From an uncultured Anaeroplasmataceae bacterium (lineage in GTDB: Bacteria; Bacillota_I; Bacilli_A; Acholeplasmatales; Anaeroplasmataceae): DNA of 64,000 bases. Shown in pieces: positions 43,148 through 52,876 of this stretch; positions within the stretch are counted from its first letter, which is position 1; every line of letters starts with the position of its first letter. The position numbers and the translations under genes are program-made. The notes below the pieces were generated by a model, which saw only the letters and a program-made list of their open reading frames with translations, ran no database searches and was not told where the DNA came from. The stretch is from contig CAJTTN010000004.1 in the NCBI GenBank assembly GCA_910579215.1, forward strand, positions 132,364 through 196,363. Direction: 5' to 3'.

Positions 43148-44258
43148 TCTAAGATGCATGTTTAAAGCATTAAAAGCAAAATCAATGAAAATGATATTTA
43201 TTTATTTTGGGGTTTTATTTGTATTGTTTATATTATCTTTTTCTGTGGAATTATTTAATAAAGATAGCCAAAGATATTTTAGTAAAATACAAAATAATTA
43301 CATTTATGGAACAGAAGAAATTTGTATTGAGGATTGTGATAAGTTTTATCAAAGTATTGAAACAAAAAATAAGACTTTACAAGCAAATCATTTGGAAATT
43401 CTTTCTTCTGGCTTTTATTATGAAACTTCCTTTAATTTAAATAAAGAAAAGGGAGCTTTTAGTGCAATTATTGGGTCTGATGAACATCTTTTAGATGTGA
43501 TATATCCTGTAGAATTTAAATGGCTTTTTAAAAAAGAATTAATGAATGATGCGGTATATATACCATATGATCTGTATAAGGATTTAAATTTTCCAACCTC
43601 TATAACACTATCCAAGGAAGATATGAATTTTGAAAAAGAATATCAAATTAATGGGGTATTTAAAAGTGATAAAATAGTTAAAACTATCTTTTATGGTTCT
43701 TTTGAAATATCGAATTCTTTTCCAATTATAGTAAATGAACCAAACATTTTAAATGTATTTCCGTTAGATCAAGTAGAGGAATGCAACTATATAATAAAAT
43801 TAGAGAATGAAATTAAGAAAGAGGATATATATTTAATCGATAACCTCTATAGTTCTGCTACTTATCATTTAAAACAAGAAAATAGCAATTTAAATATGAT
43901 ACAGGGAGCTTATGATGTTTTAATGCATCTTGTTATTATAATTTTTATTTTCTCTATGGCATTAATGACTTTATTATTTAGTTCCTTTTACAAAAGCCTA
44001 ATTCAATATTTGAATATTAATTCAATTTTCTACTTGTCAATAAAGGAAAGATATTTATATAGCTTCTTACCTTGTATATTATTATTTACAGTTCCTCTTG
44101 TTGGGGTGATTTTTCTTGGCTTGATTTTTGATTTAATATTATATTTTAATTTTGGTTACTTTATAAATTTATTTCAAATAAGTGTAGTATCAGTTTATTT
44201 ATTTATGATTTTGGTTGCTATAGTAGCAGGATTCATAAATATAAAAAGAAAAAATTAA
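43140..44258 (+). CDS. FtsX-like ABC transporter permease (operon gene 4)
   Basis: About 372 residues. One membrane segment near residues 20-40 (MIFIYFGVLFVLFILSFSV), an outside domain of ~220 residues, then three membrane segments (VLMHLVIIIFIFSMALMTLL; YLYSFLPCILLFTVPLVGVI; VVSVYLFMILVAIVAGFI). ATG 43140 overlaps the end of the ATPase gene by 8 bases. The layout matches the permease at 41499 and the truncated one at 53890. A strong terminator follows. Confidence 0.78.
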   Translation: MYNLRCMFKALKAKSMKMIFIYFGVLFVLFILSFSVELFNKDSQRYFSKIQNNYIYGTEEICIEDCDKFYQSIETKNKTLQANHLEILSSGFYYETSFNLNKEKGAFSAIIGSDEHLLDVIYPVEFKWLFKKELMNDAVYIPYDLYKDLNFPTSITLSKEDMNFEKEYQINGVFKSDKIVKTIFYGSFEISNSFPIIVNEPNILNVFPLDQVEECNYIIKLENEIKKEDIYLIDNLYSSATYHLKQENSNLNMIQGAYDVLMHLVIIIFIFSMALMTLLFSSFYKSLIQYLNINSIFYLSIKERYLYSFLPCILLFTVPLVGVIFLGLIFDLILYFNFGYFINLFQISVVSVYLFMILVAIVAGFINIKRKN

Positions 44259-44389
44259 AACTTTTTTGAAATTATAAATGAATAATTATAAAAAAGGTGC
44301 TCTAAAATGAGGAATATATGATGTCAATGATAGGAATATCTGTTAAATTATTTGTAGATGATAAAAGCTCTTTAAGTTGTTGAAATGTT

Positions 44390-44433
44390 AAGATGTTTGT
44401 AGACACAAAAAAGTGTTTGTAAACATCTTTTTT
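44390..44433 (+). terminator. Terminator of the secreted-protein/ABC operon
   Basis: AAGATGTTT pairs with AAACATCTT, with ACAC/GTGT inside the loop, followed by TTTT. Confidence 0.85.
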
Positions 44434-44499
44434 CGTTTTATAATTACATATATGCAGCTTATAGAATATTATATAGATATAAGAAGCAAAATGTATTTG

Positions 44500-45143
44500 G
44501 CCAACTAATTTTGATGAGCATTATATTTCAATTTCATATGGAAAAAGATTAAATGTAAGTCTAATAACGAAGGAACAGATATTTTGTTGGAGGCAGAAAT
44601 AGTAGATAGAGATTATTCTTACTCTACTTCAACTCCTTCCATGAAGAAAGCAATAAAATTTGCCATTTTTTATAAACTTAGATGTGCTAATGGATTTTGG
44701 GGGGATTGGGCTTTTAATGGTAATGATAGTGGAAATATTGAAAAAGAAATGTATAAAACATATACAAAATAATCATTTTTTTCTAAAAAAAATTTTGAGT
44801 TCTATGAGTTTTCTTTTAGTTCTGATGATGGTGAAATTACTACATATTATGGCATTTTAAAATATTTAGGTAATGAAGAAGAAGTTATAATACCAAATAC
44901 ATATAAAACTTGTGAAGTACGATATATTTTTGAAAAGGTTTTTTCTTAAAAAATATTAAAAGATGCGCTTTTTATTCTTGTGAAAAGCTTGAAAGTGTAT
45001 ATTTTATGGGGAATCCACAAAATTTAGAAGCTGTTATATTTGATCATGAGCAAAACATAACTATTTATGGTTTGTCTGGAGGAAGTGTAGAGGAATACGC
45101 ACAGAAGGAGGGCCTTTCCTTTTGTGTATTAGATAATAAATAA
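44500..45143 (+). pseudogene. Remnant of a BspA-like (LRR_5) surface protein
   Basis: The readable end is typical of BspA-like leucine-rich-repeat proteins: GNEEEVIIPNTYKTCEV, then after a frameshift near 44945 CAFYSCEKLESVYF and the closing ITIYGLSGGSVEEYAQKEG, ending at TAA 45143. Upstream pieces (around 44584-44772 and 44500-44580) are open only in short frames with stops between them. The gene is degraded and has no start. Confidence 0.65.
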
Positions 45144-45374
45144 AACTTAAATTTATGTAAATTAGTATTTTTCTTATTGCATTAAAAATGGCAATAAGTT
45201 TTTTTTATAATCAAAAACAAATTTAGTCAAAAATAGGAATTCATTTGTATTATAATGGGTAAAATATATTTTATAGATAGTACGTTAGAAATGGTTTTTT
45301 TAACCATAATTCTTGAGAAAAAACATAAAATATGGTAAAATTATAAATAATATTGTAAAAAAGGGTGATTTATT
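45144..45374. other. Intergenic region upstream of parE
   Basis: AT-rich. ATGGTT/AACCAT with a T loop (about 45291-45309) can form a small hairpin. The parE promoter should lie here but no clean -35/-10 pair stands out. Confidence 0.4.
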
Positions 45375-47279
45375 ATGGCGAATAATACCTATAATGACGA
45401 TTCGATAACCGTCTTAGAGGGCCTAGAACATGTTCGTAAGCGTCCAGGTATGTATATTGGTTCTACTGATGAACGTGGATTACACCATTTAGTTTGGGAA
45501 ATTATTGATAATGCAATTGATGAGGCTCTATCTGGCTATGGTAGAGAAATTGTATTAACTATAAATCATGATAATTCAATAACCGTATCTGATCAGGGTC
45601 GTGGTGTTCCTTGTGGTAAGCATGCTACAGGAAAGAATACGATGGAGATTATATATACAAAGCTTAATGCAGGTGGAAAATTTGGCGGGAATGGCTATAA
45701 GACCTCTGGTGGTCTTCATGGCGTTGGTGGTTCAGTTGTGAATGCATTATCCACATTCATGGAGGTAATCTCTATGCGTGATGGTAAAATTCATAAGATG
45801 CGTTTTGAAAAGGGAGGAACAATAATTAGTCCCTTAGAGATTTTAGGAGAAACTAAGAAGACAGGAACAATTGTAACATTCAAACCTGATCCAGAGATTT
45901 TCTCTACTACCTTATATAACTATGAGACGATAAAAACCAGATTAAGAGAGAGTGCCTTTTTAATAAAAAATTTAAAAATGGTTTTACATGACAAGCGTAA
46001 TGGGAAATCAGATACATTTATTTATGAGCATGGAATCTCTGAGTATGTAACCTATTTAGATACTAATAAAAAGCCAGTGCATCCTGTTGCTTATTTTGAG
46101 GGGACTTATGAATCTATTGAGGTAGAGGTAGCTCTACAGTTTGTAGATACCTATAGTGAGACGATTGTGTCCTTTGTAAATAATGTTAGAACCTCAGATG
46201 GTGGTTCTCACGAGACTGGATTTAAATCGGCTTTAACAAGAGCATTTAATGATTATGCTAAGAAGTTTAGCTTGTTAGGGAAAATTCAAGCTCTTGATGG
46301 GAGTGATATACGTGCAGGAATGACCGCCGTTGTTTCCGTACGTATCACAGAAAATTTACTAGAATTTGAAGGACAAACTAAGGGTAAGCTAGGAACCCCT
46401 CTAGCAAAAACTGCAGTGGATGCAGTTTTATATGATAAGCTATCCTTTTATCTTATAGAGAATAAGAGCCTATCTGAGGCCATTGTGAAGAAAGCAATTC
46501 GCGAGGCAGAGGCTAGAGAGGAAGCTCGTAAGGCTAGAAATCAAGCTCGTTTAGATAAAAAAGATAAAAAGGAAATGAATCTATCTACTAAGCTTGCACC
46601 TACAAGTGAGAAGAATAAGGAAATTAATGAGCTATATTTAGTCGAAGGAGATTCTGCAGGAGGCTCTGCAAAACAGGGGCGGGATAGAAAATTCCAAGCA
46701 ATCCTTCCTCTTAGAGGTAAAGTTTTGAATACAGAGCGAGCTTCTGCAGATGCTGTTTTAAAAAATGAAGAAATTGCTACAATGATTTATACTATAGGTG
46801 CAGATTATGGTAGCTCCTTTGATATAAAAAAATGTAACTACAAAAAAATTATTATTATGACCGATGCCGATGATGATGGTGCCCATATTCAGGTATTGCT
46901 ACTGACCTTCTTCTTTAGATATATGCGTCCTTTGATCGAGGATGGAAGAGTTTATATTGCCTGCCCACCCCTATTTAAAATTACAAAGCGTGGGAAAAAG
47001 GAAGAAATTATTTATGCTTGGACTAATGAAGAAAAGGATATGATTCTTTCTAAATGTAATTCACAGACGCTCGTACAGCGCTATAAGGGTCTTGGTGAGA
47101 TGAACGCAGAGCAATTATGGGATACAACGATGAATCCCGAGACACGTAGCTTAATTCAAGTAAAGCTAGAGGATTTAGCAGAAACTGAAACAGAGATAGA
47201 TATCTTAATGGGCAATGATGCAAATCGTCGTAGAGACTGGCTAGAAAACCATGTTCAGTTTACACTAGAAGAGGTATAG
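45375..47279 (+). CDS. parE: DNA topoisomerase IV subunit B
   Basis: A 634-residue type IIA topoisomerase ATPase subunit. It shows EHVRKRPGMYIGSTDERGLH, IIDNAIDEAL, GGLHGVGGSVVNALS, then the TOPRIM motifs LVEGDSAGGSAKQGRDRKFQ and MTDADDDGAHI. GyrB is similar; the ParE call rests mainly on the ParC-like partner 11 bases downstream. GGTGAT lies before the ATG. Confidence 0.92.
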   Translation: MANNTYNDDSITVLEGLEHVRKRPGMYIGSTDERGLHHLVWEIIDNAIDEALSGYGREIVLTINHDNSITVSDQGRGVPCGKHATGKNTMEIIYTKLNAGGKFGGNGYKTSGGLHGVGGSVVNALSTFMEVISMRDGKIHKMRFEKGGTIISPLEILGETKKTGTIVTFKPDPEIFSTTLYNYETIKTRLRESAFLIKNLKMVLHDKRNGKSDTFIYEHGISEYVTYLDTNKKPVHPVAYFEGTYESIEVEVALQFVDTYSETIVSFVNNVRTSDGGSHETGFKSALTRAFNDYAKKFSLLGKIQALDGSDIRAGMTAVVSVRITENLLEFEGQTKGKLGTPLAKTAVDAVLYDKLSFYLIENKSLSEAIVKKAIREAEAREEARKARNQARLDKKDKKEMNLSTKLAPTSEKNKEINELYLVEGDSAGGSAKQGRDRKFQAILPLRGKVLNTERASADAVLKNEEIATMIYTIGADYGSSFDIKKCNYKKIIIMTDADDDGAHIQVLLLTFFFRYMRPLIEDGRVYIACPPLFKITKRGKKEEIIYAWTNEEKDMILSKCNSQTLVQRYKGLGEMNAEQLWDTTMNPETRSLIQVKLEDLAETETEIDILMGNDANRRRDWLENHVQFTLEEV

Positions 47280-47289
47280 GAGGGGTAGA

Positions 47290-50200
47290 ATGGCTAAGGA
47301 TATTAAAAAGAAATTAGATATATTTCTTGCTGAAACCTTTCAAGAAACTAAATTAGAAAGTGTTGTTGGAGATCGGTTTGGAAGATACTCAAAATATATT
47401 ATTCAGGAGCGTGCTATTCCCGATATTAGAGATGGATTAAAGCCAGTTCAAAGACGTATTTTATATGCAATGAATGAACTAAAAATAACGGCAAATGCTC
47501 CTTATAAAAAATCAGCTCGTATTACGGGTGAGGTTATGGGTAAATATCATCCTCACGGAGATTCCTCTATATATGAGGCTTTGGTTCGTATGAGTCAAAC
47601 CTGGAAAATGGGTGTACCTTTAATAGATATGCATGGAAATAATGGTAGTATGGATGGGGATGGTCCTGCTGCCATGCGTTATACAGAAGCTCGTATGAGT
47701 AAAAATGCAGAGTTTCTATTAAAGGATATTGATAAAAATACAGTGCCCTTTATTCCTAACTTTGATGAGGAGGAAATTGAGCCTACTGTTTTACCAGCGA
47801 AATTCCCTAACCTTTTAGTGAATGGTTGTATGGGAATTTCCTCAGGCTATGCTACTTATATTCCAACCCATAACTTTAATGAAGTTATAGAGGCAACCAT
47901 TGCCAAGCTAGAAAACCCTGAGATGACCTTAGATCAGTTATTAGAGATTATGCCCGGTCCTGATTTTCCAACAGGAGGAATCATTCTAGGGACAGAAGGA
48001 ATTAGAGAGGCATTTTTAACTGGAGCTGGCGCTGTAATCGTCCGTTCAAAATATTCTATTGAGGATATGGACAATGGGGCGAAGCGAGTTGTTATAACGG
48101 AAATTCCTTATGACACTGTAAAATCAAAAACAGTTGAAAAGGTAGAACAGCTCAGAATGGATGGGAAAATTCCAGACGTATCTGAGGTTAGAGATGAATC
48201 TGGTCGTGATGGACTACGTATTGCGATAGATTTAAAAAAGAATGCCAATGTTTCTGCAATAATGGCATATCTATTTAAGAATACAGATTTACAGGTTTCT
48301 GTGAATTATAATATGGTATCTATATGCGATAGACGCCCTATGCGCTTAGGTGTTCTTCCAATCTTAGATGCCTATATCAATCATTATAAGCAAGTCGTAA
48401 CGAATCGTACGAATTTTGATTTAATTAAAGCGAAGAAAAGGTTACATATTGTAGAGGGACTAGTTAAGATGATTTCTATTCTTGATGAGGTCATTCGTAT
48501 TATTCGTGCAAGTAAAAATAAAGCAGATTCTAAGCAAAATTTGATTAAGGAATATGCCTTTACAGAAGAACAAGCAGAAGCTATTGTAATGATGCAGCTT
48601 TATCGTTTATCCAATCAAGACATTACAATTTTAATGGAAGAGGATAAGGAATTAAATGAAAATATTGCAATCTATGAAAAGATATTAAATTCTGAACGTG
48701 AACTGATTAAGGTTATCATAAAGGAACTAACTGAGGTTTCTAATGCTGCTAAGGTTAAGCGTCGTACAGAAATAGATAGGGAAGCCTCAACAACGATTAA
48801 ATATGATGAAACAGATCTTATATCGAAAGAGCAGGTTATGGTATCTATTTCAAGAGATGGATATATGAAGCGTGCATCAATCAAGGCCTTTAATGCTGCT
48901 AAAACAAATGGCTTAAAGGAAAATGATGCAGTTCTATATTTAGGAGAGGTTTCAACTCTAGATACACTATTACTATTTACGACCTTAGGTAATTTTATCT
49001 ATTTACCTGTCCATAAAATTGCTGAATGTAAATTTAAGGATGTCGGTACCTACATGAATAGTGTTGTAGCAATTGCTCCAAAAGAAAAGCTGATTCGCTG
49101 CTTTGTAATCTCAAAATTTGAAACAGGAGAGACGGTTCTATTATGTACAGCTAAGGGTGCTATGAAGCAAACTCTTTTATCTGAATTTAATGTTAATCGT
49201 TACACTAAGCCTGTTCGTGCTATGAAGCTTAGTAGCGATGATGAGCTTGTTTCAGCAGATATTATAGATAATCCTTTAGAGATTTTAGTATTTACTAGAA
49301 ATTGTGAGGGCTTGCGCTTTAGAGCTAGTGATATTTCCTTATATGGCTGTAATGCAGGTGGTATTAAAGCTATCAATTTAAAACCAAAGGATAAGGTGGT
49401 TTCTGCCTTTTATGCAAATAAGGAGGATGATTTCCTCTTGTTAACTACTAGATATACTCTAAAACGAATGCGTATTACAGATATTGTTTTAACGCGTAGA
49501 GCTAGAGCGGGATCTATAGTAATTAAGCCTGTGAAAACAAATCCGATCTTCTTAGTAGATGCTGCCAAAATGACACCAAATCAATTTAGAGAAAATGTAA
49601 CGATTGATGTACGTTATAAGCATGGAAATGACGGAATTGAGGCTAGATCTCTTAAATACAATGTGTCCGATAATGGAAGAAGTATTCAAGTAGAACAATA
49701 CATAGATCCTGAGGGACTATGGCTTCCAAAGCCATCCAAACCAGATGAAACAGTTTCTGGAGATTATTTGATTGAGGTAAGACCAACGTTATTTAATATG
49801 GATGATGGTGCTGAAAATGAGAAGCCATTGATGTCATCTAAAAAACAAGATAATATATTAGATGAATTAGATAAGATTTTAGCAAGTGAAAATGCTAAAA
49901 CAAAAGAACCAACGACGCTTTGGGATATTCCTTTGGTAGAAAAGACTGATCCAGAACCTCAAAAGATAGTACCTTCTCCTAAGGAGGAGCCTAAGGATTT
50001 ATGGGATTTAGCAGAAGAAGTGGAAGAGACTTCTGAGGAAGAATTGCCTATAGCATTAGAAGAGCAGGCTCCATCCATAGAGGATGTAGTTACTTCCACT
50101 CCTTTAGAAAATACGTTATTGATAAAGAAAAATACTTCTAAAGAGGAAGAACGACCAACCACTTTAGCAGAAAATGATTTGCTAGAGGAGGATGATTTTG

Positions 50201-50589
50201 ACACCTCATTTTTAGAGGAGAAAGATTCAAAATTAGTAGAGGAAGCTGAATCTTTTTTGCAAGAAAATACAAAAAAAATCCTTCCGATAGAAGAAGCAGA
50301 TGAAACAGATAAAAAAGAGGATTACCTAGAACCTCTTCATACACCTAAAGATTTATTTGAATATGAGGAACAGGAAGAGGATGCTTATGCCTTTGAGGAA
50401 CATGAGGATGAGATTCCGCAAGGCTCAGAGCCTAAAGAGGTTAAAATAATAGAAGGTGAAAAGTATATCGTTAAGGAAACAAAATCCTCCTTATTTATAA
50501 GAGAAAAAGATCCTATAAAGGAAATTGATGAATCAGAGGATGAGATTCCAGATATCCCTTACAAAAGAATAGATTTTAATAATCGTTAA
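47290..50589 (+). CDS. parC: DNA topoisomerase IV subunit A with a long acidic C-terminal extension
   Basis: 1099 residues, where ParC is usually about 750-850. Residues 1-500 are the breakage-reunion domain, with YHPHGDSSIYEALV (quinolone-determining region) and the catalytic Tyr131 in AAMRYTEARM. A C-terminal beta-pinwheel follows to about residue 830. The last ~265 residues (from about 49790) are very rich in Glu and Asp, low-complexity, with recurring TLWDIP/DLWDLAEE-type pieces. Nothing catalytic is missing. GGAGGGG precedes the ATG. Confidence 0.93.
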   Translation: MAKDIKKKLDIFLAETFQETKLESVVGDRFGRYSKYIIQERAIPDIRDGLKPVQRRILYAMNELKITANAPYKKSARITGEVMGKYHPHGDSSIYEALVRMSQTWKMGVPLIDMHGNNGSMDGDGPAAMRYTEARMSKNAEFLLKDIDKNTVPFIPNFDEEEIEPTVLPAKFPNLLVNGCMGISSGYATYIPTHNFNEVIEATIAKLENPEMTLDQLLEIMPGPDFPTGGIILGTEGIREAFLTGAGAVIVRSKYSIEDMDNGAKRVVITEIPYDTVKSKTVEKVEQLRMDGKIPDVSEVRDESGRDGLRIAIDLKKNANVSAIMAYLFKNTDLQVSVNYNMVSICDRRPMRLGVLPILDAYINHYKQVVTNRTNFDLIKAKKRLHIVEGLVKMISILDEVIRIIRASKNKADSKQNLIKEYAFTEEQAEAIVMMQLYRLSNQDITILMEEDKELNENIAIYEKILNSERELIKVIIKELTEVSNAAKVKRRTEIDREASTTIKYDETDLISKEQVMVSISRDGYMKRASIKAFNAAKTNGLKENDAVLYLGEVSTLDTLLLFTTLGNFIYLPVHKIAECKFKDVGTYMNSVVAIAPKEKLIRCFVISKFETGETVLLCTAKGAMKQTLLSEFNVNRYTKPVRAMKLSSDDELVSADIIDNPLEILVFTRNCEGLRFRASDISLYGCNAGGIKAINLKPKDKVVSAFYANKEDDFLLLTTRYTLKRMRITDIVLTRRARAGSIVIKPVKTNPIFLVDAAKMTPNQFRENVTIDVRYKHGNDGIEARSLKYNVSDNGRSIQVEQYIDPEGLWLPKPSKPDETVSGDYLIEVRPTLFNMDDGAENEKPLMSSKKQDNILDELDKILASENAKTKEPTTLWDIPLVEKTDPEPQKIVPSPKEEPKDLWDLAEEVEETSEEELPIALEEQAPSIEDVVTSTPLENTLLIKKNTSKEEERPTTLAENDLLEEDDFDTSFLEEKDSKLVEEAESFLQENTKKILPIEEADETDKKEDYLEPLHTPKDLFEYEEQEEDAYAFEEHEDEIPQGSEPKEVKIIEGEKYIVKETKSSLFIREKDPIKEIDESEDEIPDIPYKRIDFNNR

Positions 50590-50632
50590 AGCGTCTAAGC
50601 TTTATATCATATTATTTATAAGCAAGAGAATG

Positions 50633-50682
50633 AATAAGGATGAGTGTCTGATTTTTGTAGACTACAAGTCCTTATTTTTTAA
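50633..50682 (+). terminator. Terminator of parE-parC
   Basis: AATAAGGA pairs with TCCTTATT around an inner GTCT/AGAC stem, followed by T6. Confidence 0.8.
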
Positions 50683-50758
50683 TTTAATCTTTTATTATAA
50701 TTTTACATATGTTATAATAAAATAAAGTAAGCGTTTACAAGAGAAAGGAATTGAGAAT

Positions 50759-52798
50759 ATGAGTAAAACCATACGTAATGTAGCTGTACTAGGACATCAG
50801 GGGAGTGGAAAAACATCATTGATAGAATCCCTATCCTCCGTTGTTTCTAATCGTCCAAAGGGTAGCGTTGAGCGTAAAAATACAATTAGTGATTATTTGC
50901 CAGAGGAACAAAGTAGATTGGGCTCTGTTCGTTTATCTATTGTTCCAATAGAAACAGAAGAATGTATCATCAATTTAATAGACATACCAGGAAACGATGA
51001 TTTTATTGGAGAAGCAATTTCTGCTGTTACTATTGTAAAAGGGGCTATTTTAGTTATTGATGCCTCTAGTGGTGTAGAAGTAGAAACTGTAAAGCATTGG
51101 AATTTTCTTAGAAAGAAAAATATTCCAACCTTAGTCTTTGTAAATAAGATGGATAAGGAAAATGTAGTATTTGAAAATATTCTTACAGAGATTAGAGAGA
51201 AGTTAGGAAAGAATGCGATTCCTTTTTGTTATCCTATGGGACATAATGATAATTTTGATGGCTTTGTTAATGTTGTCACTTTAAAGGCTAGAAAATATAA
51301 TGGTCAAATATGTGAGGATGCTGAGATCTATGATGATAAAAAATTAAAGGTTTTTGAATTAAACAATATGATGGTAGAGGCTGTAGCTCAAACCTCTGAG
51401 GAATTGTTAGATAAGTTCTTCATGGGAGAGCCTTTAACTCATGAGGAAATTCAAGTGGGATTACGCTCAGGTGTGCTTGCAGGTGAGTTGATTCCTGTAT
51501 TAGTTGGCTGTGCAACAAAAAATATAGGTGTGCATACTACCTTAAGAATGCTTATGGATTATTTGCCTAATCCTTCTGATTTAAACCCTATTATGGGTTA
51601 CGATGATCATCAAAAGGAAATCTACAGAAAAACATTAAATGAGGAGCCATTTTCAGCCTTTGTCTTTAAAACCTATGTAGATTCCTATTCAGGGACTACA
51701 AGTATATTTAAAATTAATTCTGGTGTTTTACATGCTGGGGATGAGGTGATGATTGCTAACACAAAGAAAACCTTTGTTGTTGGGCAATTATTTAAGATTT
51801 GTGGAAACAAACAAACGGCTGTTCGTTCCTTAAGTGCTGGAGATATTGGTGTTTTAAATAAGGTAGAAGGCTTAGAATCGTCTATGACCTTATGCTCTTT
51901 AAAGCAATTTATTGTATATCCAAAAATAGAATTTCCAGGTGCTGTTTATTTTAAGGCCTTAGAAACTAAGAGTAAAGGGGATATAGATAAGCTTGGAGGG
52001 GTTCTAGCTAAAATGATGCTAGAGGATAAATCTTTAGAAATAAGAAGAAATATTGAAACCAATCAGCTTTTACTGGGGACATTAGGTGTTGGACATTTAA
52101 CCTACATCTTAGAAAGAATGAAAAATTCTTATAAATTAGAGGTTTCCTTAAATGATTATAAGGTAGTTTATAGAGAGACTATTAAAGCCTCTGCCCATGG
52201 AACAGGAAGATACATTAAGCAAAGTGGTGGTTCCGGATTCTATGGGGTAGTAGAAATGGATTTTTCTCCAGCAAAGGAAAATATTTTCACTGAGGAAGTA
52301 TTTGGTGGTACAGTTCCAAAAAATTATTTTCCAGCTGTAGAAAAGGGCTTTACTGAAGCCTGTGAAAAGGGACTTCTAGCTGGTTTTCCTGTCATTGGAG
52401 TTAAGGCTTGCTTAAAGGATGGAAAATATCATGCAGTGGATTCTAATGAATTATCCTTTAAAATGGCTTCAATTCTTGCCTTTAAGGATGCCTATTTAAA
52501 ATGTAAGCCATGTATTCTTGAACCAATATTGGAGGTTACCGTTACCGTTCATACACAGGATGTAGGTACTATTTTATCGGATTTAAATTCAAGACGTGGA
52601 AGAATTACGGGAATGGACATCAATTCAGTAAAAGATCAAAAAATTACAGCATTAGTTCCTGAACGTGAAATATTAGAATATGTAAATGATTTAAAATCTA
52701 TGACCCAGGGGAGTGGATATTTCTACCAACAATTCCATAGCTACGATGAAGCGCCTAGTCATATTCAAGAAAAAATATTAAAGGAAATAAAACTATAA
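50759..52798 (+). CDS. EF-G-like translational GTPase (EF-G paralogue)
   Basis: A 679-residue protein with the domain order of elongation factor G. G1 is GHQGSGKTS, G3 DIPGNDDF and G4 VNKMD. Domain IV carries GSGFYGVVEMDFSP, and domain V near the end includes GRITGMDINS. The G2 region lacks the RGITI of canonical EF-G, and the G3 histidine (DTPGH) is Asn. It is therefore a divergent paralogue (EF-G2/EF-G-like), not the main FusA. An extended -10 (TGTTATAAT) lies at 50710-50718. Confidence 0.88.
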   Translation: MSKTIRNVAVLGHQGSGKTSLIESLSSVVSNRPKGSVERKNTISDYLPEEQSRLGSVRLSIVPIETEECIINLIDIPGNDDFIGEAISAVTIVKGAILVIDASSGVEVETVKHWNFLRKKNIPTLVFVNKMDKENVVFENILTEIREKLGKNAIPFCYPMGHNDNFDGFVNVVTLKARKYNGQICEDAEIYDDKKLKVFELNNMMVEAVAQTSEELLDKFFMGEPLTHEEIQVGLRSGVLAGELIPVLVGCATKNIGVHTTLRMLMDYLPNPSDLNPIMGYDDHQKEIYRKTLNEEPFSAFVFKTYVDSYSGTTSIFKINSGVLHAGDEVMIANTKKTFVVGQLFKICGNKQTAVRSLSAGDIGVLNKVEGLESSMTLCSLKQFIVYPKIEFPGAVYFKALETKSKGDIDKLGGVLAKMMLEDKSLEIRRNIETNQLLLGTLGVGHLTYILERMKNSYKLEVSLNDYKVVYRETIKASAHGTGRYIKQSGGSGFYGVVEMDFSPAKENIFTEEVFGGTVPKNYFPAVEKGFTEACEKGLLAGFPVIGVKACLKDGKYHAVDSNELSFKMASILAFKDAYLKCKPCILEPILEVTVTVHTQDVGTILSDLNSRRGRITGMDINSVKDQKITALVPEREILEYVNDLKSMTQGSGYFYQQFHSYDEAPSHIQEKILKEIKL

Positions 52799-52804
52799 AG
52801 GTAT

Positions 52805-52835
52805 CCCTCTATGTAAATTTGCATAGAGGGTTTTT
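52805..52835 (+). terminator. Terminator after the EF-G-like gene
   Basis: CCCTCTATG pairs with CATAGAGGG, followed by T5. Confidence 0.92.
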
Positions 52836-52876
52836 AAATGCATAAATGGGATATACTATATATAGGAGGTAGCTAT

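Noticed and set aside
40730..44258. Calling the operon a lactococcin 972 system.
   Set aside because: The secreted protein is far larger than lactococcin 972 and shows no clear match, and the membrane protein is in two separate genes; only the general layout is similar.
44584..44772. A 62-codon open frame that could be a small protein.
   Set aside because: It lies within the decayed BspA-like region, lacks a convincing ribosome site and is bounded by stops between fragments; treated as part of the remnant.
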